Below are positions 53,469 through 61,510 of a stretch of DNA of 64,000 nt, one piece after another. Position 1 is the stretch's first letter; each line of letters opens with the position of its first letter. A program made the position numbers and the translations under genes. A model generated the notes under the pieces. It searched no databases, had not been told where the DNA came from, and was given only the letters and a program-made list of their open reading frames with translations. The stretch is from the NCBI RefSeq assembly GCF_000417875.1, contig NW_006920878.1, forward strand, positions 739,880 through 803,879. The letters are read 5' to 3'. Source of the DNA: Pseudozyma flocculosa PF-1. Its lineage: Eukaryota > Basidiomycota > Ustilaginomycetes > Ustilaginales > Ustilaginaceae.

Positions 53469-55973
53469 ATGGACGGCCAAACCAGCCCTCGTCCCTCAAA
53501 GCGCCAACGCCTGCAGCAGCACGCCGACGCAGCCTCACTGGCCCCAACAGACACATCCTTCTCGGGCGAGCAACCACCGCCACCGCCTCCGCCTCCGTTG
53601 CCCTCCAACGATCTCTTCGTGCCCCCGCCTCCAGAAGATCAACACGCTCCTCAGCCCCCTCCGCCGCACGACCCAGACCTCTCAGCTGCAGCCCGGATCC
53701 CCTCGCCATCAACCGCTCCACCACTGCCGCCGCCGCCACCCCCACCCGAGGATGGTGACAACGACGACGACGACGATGAGGAACACGGCGGCGCAGAGTA
53801 CTGGTCCCGGCTCGCCGCACAGGAAGAGGAAAAGAAGCGCAGCCGTGCAGACAACGCCAGCGACCTCTACCTCGACACCATCGACCGCTCGCTCCTCGAC
53901 TTCGACTTTGAAAAGCTCTGCTCCGTATCGCTCTCCAACATCAACGTCTACGCCTGCCTCGTCTGCGGCAAGTACTTCCAGGGACGCGGCAAGTCGAGCT
54001 ACGCCTACCTCCACAGCATCGACGAGGCCCACCGCGTCTTTATGAACCTCTCCTCGGCCGAGGTCTACGTGCTCCCCGACAACTACAGCGTCACCTCGCC
54101 CGCCCTCTCCGACATCCAGTTCCTCCTCAACCCCACCTTTACCCCGCAGCAGGTCGCCCAGCTCGACGCACCCGACGCCCGCCCCTCGCTCGACCTCGAG
54201 GCAAAGCCCTACCTGCCCGGCTTCGTCGGCCTCAACAACATCCACAAAAACGACCACATGAACGTCGTCATCCAGGCCCTCGCCCACGTCAAGCCGTTGC
54301 GCGACTTTTTCATCCGCGGAGGTCCCAGGCTGCCCGGCCAGAGCCACCTGCGCGGCAATGCCCTGGCGACAACATCGGGCGGCCCCGGTGCGCGCTGACG
54401 ACTGCCAACGGCACACCAGGGGGACTAGGNNNNNNNNNNNNNNNNNNNNNNNNNNNNNNNNNNNNNNNNNNNNNNNNNNNNNNNNNNNNNNNNNNNNNNN
54501 NNNGCNTGCCTAGTCCCCTCGGTGTGCCTTGGCAGGTCGTCACGGTGGCCGACGGCCTCGGGCTCGCTGGCGTCGAGCACCGAGCTGGTGCGGCGCTTTG
54601 GCGCCCTCGTGCGCAAGCTGTGGAATCCGCGCGCCTTCAAGGGCCAGGTCTCGCCGCACGAGTTCCTGCAGGAGGTGGCCAACGCCTCCGAGGGGCGCTT
54701 CAAGCTGACCCAGCAGGCCGACCCGGTCGAGTTTCTCGGGTGGCTCCTCAACCGCCTCCACGCCGACCTGACGGGGGGCAAGCGCAAGCGCGACAGCATC
54801 GTGTCGCGCTGCTTCCAGGGAGAGGTGCGCATCGAGAGCCAAAAGGTGATTGTGCGGACGGGCATCGAGGAGGAGCTGCTGCACGGCACCGAGGACCTGG
54901 GCCGGGACGGCATCGACAAGCTCGACCATGACGGGCGCAAGGAGGGCGGCCAGGAGGACGAGCACGGCAACGCCAAGTTCAACATTGAAAAAGAGGTGCA
55001 GACGACGCGCTCGCCCTTTTTCCTGCTCGCCGTCGACCTGCCGGCGCCGCCCGTGTTCCAGGATGCCGTCGAGAAAAACATTATCCCGCAGGTCTCGATC
55101 GCCTCGGTGCTCGCAAAGTACAACGGCATCTCGTTCCAAGAGGCCAACGCCACCATCCGCCGCTTCAAGGTCGTCAAGCTGCCGCCGTTTGTCATCCTCC
55201 ACTTTCGCCGCTTCACAAAGAACCGCTTTGTCGAGGAGCGCAACCCGACGATTGTCAACTTCCCCATCAAGGACCTGGACCTGTCGGAATGTGAGCGGGC
55301 GAGAGAACGGACGCGGGTGGTGTGTTTGGCACGCCATGCGGGCGTGCGTTTGCTGACCTGCTCTGCTCTTCTGTCCCCGTCCCCCTGGATGCGTGCGCCG
55401 TGTCGTGCAGACGTCGAATCGGCCGAACCGGGTCTGTCTACGCAGTACGACCTGGTGTGCAACATCACCCACGAAGCGACGGCGGGCACGGTGCGCGACA
55501 ATAGCGTATGGCGATCGCAGGTGCACACGCGCACCGACGGACAACCCATCGACCCCTCGTCCTCCTCCTCCTCCTCCTCGGGAGGGAGCGGTTCGGGTGC
55601 GCGTGCAGAGGAGAAATGGTTCCAGATCCAAGACCTCATCGTCGAGGAACTCAACAAGCAGATGATCTTTCTCGGCGAGACCTACATCCAGGTCCGTTTC
55701 ACACCTCCCTTGCCGGCCGTTCCGTCGAGGAAAATTCTCGAGGCCGACCACATAGCTGACCATACGGCCCCACCCACCCCTCTCTCTCTCCCCCCTGTGT
55801 CTTTGTGCCACCGCGCCACGCAGATCTGGGAACGGAAAAACGCCTCGGCGCAAGTCGATGCCGCCATGACTCAGGCGGCCGTCTCGGCCTCTTCGAAGCA
55901 GCAACGACGGCCAGCTCCCGCTTCGTCGTCGTCATCCAAGTCGGCCGTGGGCACGGCGTCCAAGTCAAGCTAG
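53469..55973 (+). CDS. Usp39/Sad1-type tri-snRNP ubiquitin hydrolase homologue, broken by a sequence gap
   Basis: Splicing factor of the U4/U6.U5 tri-snRNP; a non-catalytic member of the ubiquitin-specific protease family. A Pro/Asp-rich N-terminus precedes a UBP-type zinc finger (INVYACLVCGKYFQGRGKS) and the start of the USP fold (PGFVGLNNIHKNDHMNVVIQ), where the catalytic Cys position is not Cys, as in other Usp39 proteins. The sequence is then lost in a run of N (54430-54503). It resumes with ELVRRFGALVRKLWNPRAFK, VSPHEFLQEV and RRFTKNRFVEERNPTIVNFP. Introns 55291-55410 and 55692-55823 are both in frame and restore DLSEYVES and TYIQIWERKNAS. Part of a loop between zinc finger and fold is missing, and the in-frame TGA at 54396-54398 lies in adaptor-like sequence, so I do not call a pseudogene. 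Confidence 0.9.
54395..54545. other. Assembly gap flanked by sequencing-adaptor-like inverted repeats
   Basis: About 75 unresolved bases (54430-54503, plus one N at 54506). Both edges carry, pointing away from the gap, an imperfect copy of CCTA-TCCCCT-GTGTGCCTTGGCAG with TC-TCAG-like key: the right copy at about 54508-54545, the left on the minus strand at about 54429-54395. This matches the 454 Titanium B adaptor as I remember it, with a few insertions. Confidence 0.75.
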
Positions 55974-56500
55974 GGCGAGGGCGAATTAGCGGGCCCAACG
56001 CACCCTGAATTCCAGTAAGCCCGGCACAGACCGAAAAAAGGCCCGCGGACGGCCGGCCGACCCCCGGCGGGATCGGGACGACGAGAGCGAGCGGGTTGGG
56101 GCAATATCGAGTTACAGCCACCTGGTACCATGTCCAGGCCAACACGAGAGAGAGAGAGAGGGGTGAAATGCGAACCATGCTGAGGTTGATGACTAGTGTT
56201 ACGACTACAGGACCACGGGACAGGGGCGACTGCGGCAGATTAGGATCGGAAAGGAGAGAGACAGAGGCGAGGCGGAAGGGGGGCGCGTTGAGGGCCGATG
56301 AGATGACGGGAGAACACGATCCGTGAAGTGGGTGGAACCTCGAGCGACGAGAGCGTCGCTCGAGCCCTGGTATGCGGGGTGGAACGGGGGGATGGCGTTG
56401 AGCCGTAAAAGGGTGGTAGAGAGAGGCAGGCGAGCGAGCGAGCGAGCGGGTGCTGCACCACGAGAGGAGGTGTTCGCTCGCGCCGCGCCGCGCGTCCAGC
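55974..56500. other. Convergent 3' region
   Basis: About 525 bases between the USP39 and antizyme stops. Contains a (GA)n tract near 56146-56161. No gene is supported. Confidence 0.5.
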
Positions 56501-58070
56501 TCACAGCTCGACGCCGACGAGCACCAGGCCACCGCGGGGCGAGCAGCCGGAGATGGGTTCTGAGGCCGGGCTGGGCGAACGCCACGACGCGGCCTCGGGC
56601 GGTGCGACCGAATCGACCTGCTGGCCAGCCGGGCCCTTGCCCTTGCCCTCTCCTCCGACCGAGACGACCTGGCCGCCGACGTAGCACAGGCCGTGCAGCA
56701 CGGTGGCAAAGTCGCGCATCTGCGGGTCGAGGCAGAGGATGACGGTGCCGCATCCGAGTCGGTCGCTGGCGGCATCGAGGAGCGCGAGCACGAGCTCCCG
56801 CAGCTGCGACTGGTCGACCTGTCGCGGCATGCTGACATACAGCGTGCGCTTCGACACGCTCGACGAAGACGAGGAAGACGAGCGGCCGCCGCTCGAGCCG
56901 TACGACGTGGAGCGCTCGCCGGCAGCCTCCTCTGCCGCCGTTCCAGTCTTGAGCACCGCACCGGACCAGCCAGGGCAGACGAGCTCGACGCCGGCGTCCT
57001 CGACCTGCGCAGAGGCGGGGGCAAAGTCGGTAAAGATGCGGTGGAAAAAGTCCTCGGCGCTCTTGCGCGCAAAGTGCTGGACCTCCTTGTCCGGGCTGAC
57101 CTCGGGCGTGGCTGGCATGAGCGCGCCGCTGCCAGTAGCGCCCTGGATGGCCGTGGGATGAGCTTTGCCCGGAGCGGCGGTCGGAGATACTAGGCTCTGC
57201 TGCTGTTGCTGTTCGAAGATGGCGTTGGCCGCATCGGTGATCAGGTTGTGGCTCTGTTGGAGCGACATCTTTGCAAGCGGGGTGCCGAGGGCGTCGAGGT
57301 CTGTGTCATCGCCCTCGCCCTCGACGACAACATCGACATCGGTAGCAGCTCGCGGTGTGAGCGGAGGCGAGTGAGGCGGAGTCGAGGGCGGCGAGTCGGG
57401 GAACTCGAGGATCGGGTTCGCTCGACCTGCACCAAAGATGGGAACGGCGGTGGCCGGTGCCGGAAGACCGCTGCTGAAGGGACGTTGGCCGTGCGTCTCG
57501 ACAAAGTGGCGCTCGGCCGATCGATGCTGCTGCGAGCGGACATCCACGACGGTGGGTTGCCAGCTGGCAGAGTGACGGCGGGATGGGTGACGGCCGCCAC
57601 TGACGGCGCTAGCGCTGAGCGGGAGCGGCGTCTCCCACGGGAGAGATGCCGACGAGACTGGATGATTGAGGTCATCGATGCGTCGGTCCAGACTGCGGCC
57701 GCCGCTGGTGGTGGTGCTGGTGTTGGTGTTGTTTTGCGACGCTACCCCTCTCACAGGCTGGCGTCGACCTGGCGAGCTTGCGCTCTCTGTGCCAGGCATT
57801 TCTGCTTTGAGGACGTCAGGCCCACCACTTTACCACGGCGCCCAACGTAGTGGAGTGCTGGCTCCTGCGCGGGGAGCCAGCGAGAGCGGGTGCGGTCGAG
57901 GCCGACGAGGTGGCGGCGGCGACGACGGGGGGAGCGTGGCGGACGAGGAGGTCGCCAGCTGGGCGAGCGCTGTGCGGCGGGACCCCATCGTGGTCGGAAG
58001 CAGCGCTGGTGCTACCGACGGGGTAGAGACTGGGTTGATTCAGGTCATTATTCGTCATGATGGGGGCCAT
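56501..58070 (-). CDS. OAZ1: Ornithine decarboxylase antizyme, expressed by +1 ribosomal frameshifting
   Basis: Binds ornithine decarboxylase and sends it to the proteasome, closing the polyamine feedback loop. ORF1 (58070-57816) starts MAPIMTNNDLNQ in a strong context (GCCATGG) and stops at ...KWWA-TGA after 84 codons. ORF2, entered one base further on, encodes DVLKAEMPGTESAS and 438 residues in all; together about 522 residues. ORF2 contains Ser/Pro/Gln-rich filler and then the antizyme fold: HFARKSAEDFFHRIFTDFAP, then TLYVSMPRQVDQSQLREL, LLDAASDRLGCGTVILCL, DFATVLHGLCYVGGQVV and a terminal GGLVLVGVEL. Only ORF2 has the fold, so it depends on the frameshift. Poly-Ser and Gly/Lys insertions make it longer than animal antizymes. 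No intron is needed. Confidence 0.88.
57768..57796 (-). promoter_or_regulatory. Stem-loop 3' of the antizyme frameshift site
   Basis: Minus-strand CCTGGC pairs with GCCAGG (6 bp). Inside it, after a 5-base bulge (ACAGA), GAGC pairs with GCTC around a GCAA tetraloop of the stable GNRA class. It begins 19 bases after the TGA. That is somewhat far for a classical stimulator, so its role is inference. Confidence 0.45.
57815..57821 (-). promoter_or_regulatory. +1 programmed frameshift site of antizyme
   Basis: Minus-strand GCC-TGA-C: the ORF1 stop codon directly after GCC. Skipping the T puts the ribosome on GAC and into ORF2. The arrangement resembles the GCG-UGA-C site of budding-yeast OAZ1 more than the UCC-UGA site of vertebrates and fission yeast. 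Confidence 0.8.
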
Positions 58071-58725
58071 GGCGGGGATATCAGCGTGGCGACTGAGGGT
58101 TGAGATGTGGGACCAGCTGGGAGGCCGAAAGGTCGTCTGGGTGGATGCTGAGCTGAGGATGGGTGAGAGTGCGGTCGTGCGTGTGCGTCGGTATGCGGTG
58201 GTGGTGGGGGTGGCTGTGGCTGTGGTGGTGGTGGCTGTTGGCGAACAGTGGAGCAGGTGGCGCTGGCTGGCTAACCGACCGACGACCACCGGCCCGCTTT
58301 TTTGCTGAAATGCGCAGCTGGCCAGGCCAGGTCAGGCCAGGTTGGGCGTGCAGCCCTTGGCAACCAGGCCGGGCCGGGCACGCCATCCTGCGCTCGCAAT
58401 GCGTCCCCAGCCCCTCACTCGGCCGAGTACCAGCGGCCACCAGGCTCGGAGTCATCTCTGCAAAAAGGAAACCCTCGACATAGATCGCGAAAAAGAAATC
58501 GGGCCTGGCCGTATCGGGGCCGACCCTCACCCCACGCCGTTGTCGACATCGCCAGCCAGGTCAGGGCGAGTTCGGCCAGACAGATACGGGAAGCTGAGCT
58601 CTTCGCCATCGTGCTCTTGCACGCGGGATGATGATGAAAGGGTGACATGCGATAGGACCATTGCAGCGAGCTCTCGTCACCTCAGTTAGCAGCCGGAAGC
58701 GGCACCGTCTCCGCCCTGCCCTCGA
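58071..58725. other. Intergenic region upstream of antizyme
   Basis: About 655 bases holding the antizyme leader (GGTGGT/CCACCA-rich, 58195-58235), GCCAGGCCAGG repeats (58318-58380) and the 3' end of IMA1. The antizyme frame is open upstream to 58289, but with a poorer start. Confidence 0.5.
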
Positions 58726-59069
58726 TCAACCTAGGCCGAGGAACCGCTTCCAGCCCTTGCCACCACCGCCACCATCACCATCCTGTCCCGGGCCATTGTC
58801 TTTGCCACCACCGTCGTCGTCGTCGTCGTCGACGAGCTTGATGGCTTTGCCGAACACGTCCTCCAATCCGGTCGGATTCTCGGGTCCCCAGAACTGCTGC
58901 GGGCCCAGCTTGAAGTCGTACGCCTCGGTCGGCCGTGCACGGGCCGTAGCGACGTTGCGCATCTCCATCGTGCCTGATCTGCTGCCCTTCGACCACAGAT
59001 GTGGGTTCGGCTGCCAAGATCGTCCAGCGTTAGAAGAGGTGGCAGCGACCATGGATGCAGGGAGGCGGT

Positions 59070-59101
<32 letters not shown>

Positions 59102-60801
59102 AAGCTCGGGTTCTCGTCCAGCGCTTGCAGTCCGTCGGGCGGAGGACTGTAGTGCATAATCTCATCGCCATCGCGGTCCCGGACCAGGGCAGATGGGGCG
59201 TGGGACGACGGCCAAGGATCGGGAGCGCGCCGGCCTGCTGCCGTCGATGCGGGTGCTGCCGCTTGCAACATCGGTACGAGCTGGCCATCCCAACGGCGCG
59301 GCTGATGATGGCTGATCGGCTGCTGCGCCAGCCCGTGCCTCTGCTCGGCCAGCGAAAGCGAGCGGAACGCCTCGTCGGCCGGATCCAGGCTCGCCGCTTC
59401 CGGTCTTCGCGACGTCGAGACAGAGAGCGGCCGGGAGACGAGGCGCAGAGCCGGCGGCATCCGGACGCGCAGGCGACAGAGCGAGAGCGCAACCAGAAGC
59501 ACGTCGGTCGATACGGCGGCCGCTCCTGAGGTCCGGATGGCCTGCTCTGACATCGACGAGATCAAGGGCAGAGAGGTCCAGCTCGATGCTGCAAGCCAAA
59601 CGACGACGGCACCGAGGATAGCCAGGCGCAGCAACAGCACAGCCTGCTGGAAGGACCACCACTGCTCCAGCCCGAGCGTTTCCGGGCGTACTCCGCGCTG
59701 CCTCGCCTTGGCCACGCGTCGCGCGGTCGGGTCCCATCCATGGCCAGTGAGGAGCGCCTTGACGAGAACGACGAGGCCGCCCAGCGTCGCGATGCTTGCC
59801 ATCGAGAGCGGCTCTTCGTGGACGAGGTAGTCGGCGATCATGAGCCACTCGCGGACGACGAGGGGCCTCAGTGCTGCGAAGGCGTACCCCGCAAAAACCG
59901 CTGCGGTGCCGAGCAGCCAGCAGCTGCCTCGATACGCCCAGGCAAGCCCGGTACCTGCAGCAGCCGGCCGGGTCGCCGAGCGCGACGCAGGGTGTTCCGC
60001 ACCGCCATGTTGCGCAGGTGGACCTGACGAGCCTATCGGTAGCCTGCCGCCGTGCGGATTGCTGATTCCGGCCGCCTTGCCAGAGCCCTTCTTGCCTGCC
60101 AGCCACTGGGCGAGCGACCAGGACCTGGCCATCTGATCGCGCTGCAGGATGGTTTCCTGCACAGCAGGCGCACATCTCTCGCAGACGCTCGGATACCGAG
60201 CTGCGATTGAGGCGGTGTAGGCTGGCAGGTCCCGGACCTTTTGGGCGTACTCTGGGTCGTGCTCGTCGGGGATGTAGTCGGCGAGCAGGTTCATCTGGAG
60301 CGTCTGGTTGGTCTGACATGTGTGGCAGAAGGTGGGCCGCCCATCGCCGTCGTATGCGTTCGATTGTTGTGGGAAGGCCGAGCCATTGAGCTGGTAATGC
60401 TGCTGCTGCTGCTGCTGCTGCTCGCGAGGCTGCGGGGCGGAGGTACCATCTGCGCCCGGCGCCGGTCCAGCAGCCGCACGAGGCGTCCTGTGCTTGAGGA
60501 GCTGGCTACGATCTCGATTCCACTGCTCATCCCACATCGGACGGGTCCACTGGTCGTGGAAGGATCCGTCTGGGTGGAACGTGTTGTGGCAGTGGCACGA
60601 CGAGCAGAACCAGCTTTCGGGCGTGCCCGTCGAGATGGTCAGCGCCGAGGTGGACGCGGCGGGGTCGCGGGTGCCGCCGGCGAGGTCGGCGGTGCCTGAA
60701 CTCCCATCGTAGGGGGGCAGGATGACGGAGGTGGTGAGGCAGAAAAAGCACTGTCTCTGCGGGTAGGCGGTGCTCGAGGAGCGGAAGAGGGATCTCAGCA
60801 T
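58726..60801 (-). CDS. IMA1: Inner nuclear membrane protein Ima1 (Samp1/NET5 family)
   Basis: Integral protein of the inner nuclear membrane that helps connect chromatin and the LINC/microtubule system in fission yeast; human Samp1 is the counterpart. Single exon of 691 residues. The N-terminal Ima1 domain has paired cysteine motifs able to bind zinc: CFFC, CSSC (with HNTFHPDGSF), CHTC and CERC, the last after QNLLADYIP-like NLLADYIPDEHDPEYAQKV. Several membrane segments follow in the middle (about residues 295-465; for example GSCWLLGTAAVFAGYAFAAL and MASIATLGGLVVLVKALL). The C-terminal third is disordered apart from the conserved end WGPENPTGLEDVFGKAIKL, and finishes in Asp and Gly runs. 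A Gln run interrupts the zinc domain. The start MLRSLFRSS lies just before the first Cys pair, as expected. Confidence 0.88.
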
Positions 60802-61510
60802 CGTGGATTCATGGCCGTGGGAGCGTCGCGGGGCGCCGAGTCTCGCCTGTCGATCAATCAGCGGTCGAGGTCAGGTCTGTATGCCAGAGTTTGGATCAGA
60901 AGGATGATGGTGATGGCGCTGGTGCTGGTGCTGGTGCTGGTGCTGGTGCTGGTGCTGGTGATGGTGATGGTGATGGTGATGGTGATGGTGCTGCTGGTTG
61001 AGGGGCAGGGCAGCTCAGGCTGTTTGGGCCAACGCCATCAGCAGCCACGAGCCCATGCAGCCCAGCCAGTCAGCAGCGCAGCGCGTCACGGCCAGCCAGG
61101 GTCCAGCTCAAAATTCTGCAGGCCGTGCCAGCCGGGGCCCACCCACCTGGCCCGGCGAGCACAGCCAGGCCATGCATGGGCATCACCACGGCTCGGCCTC
61201 GACGCCACGGCCCAGCTTCAAAGATTCAGGATGGCCCTGCGACGAGGTGTGTTCGACAGCCCCGGGTATCTACATGGAAATGGACGACGGTGACTGGTTG
61301 GACCGACCTTGACACGACGAGGAACATGAATGGTGACGTGGAGTACTATTTGGGTCGGTCAGAGGCTCAGGCGAGGAGGGATAGGAGGATCAGGAGCTGA
61401 TCTGCTGGAGCTGAATGAGCCCCGCTTCGTCCATGATCAAGGGTACGGGACGGCACCGTGAACGATCAACGAGGAGATGGGTCGAAATCGTGCCCGACGA
61501 CAAGGGCGAC
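60802..61510. other. Intergenic region upstream of IMA1
   Basis: About 710 bases. It contains a hexanucleotide minisatellite (see 60907-61000) and GGCCAGG-rich sequence (61095-61180). No gene is supported. Confidence 0.5.
60907..61000. repeat. GGTGCT / GGTGAT hexanucleotide minisatellite
   Basis: Roughly six copies of GGTGCT followed by six of GGTGAT within 95 bases of non-coding DNA, about 105 bases before the IMA1 start. The sharp change from CT to AT in the last two positions suggests two separate expansions. Confidence 0.9.

Noticed and set aside
54396..54398. Premature stop making USP39 a pseudogene
   Set aside because: The TGA lies in adaptor-like sequence at a gap edge; the gene resumes intact beyond the gap.
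54395..54545. Inverted repeat as a foldback transposon or hairpin element
   Set aside because: The arms match a sequencing adaptor better than any terminal repeat, and they directly border a run of N.
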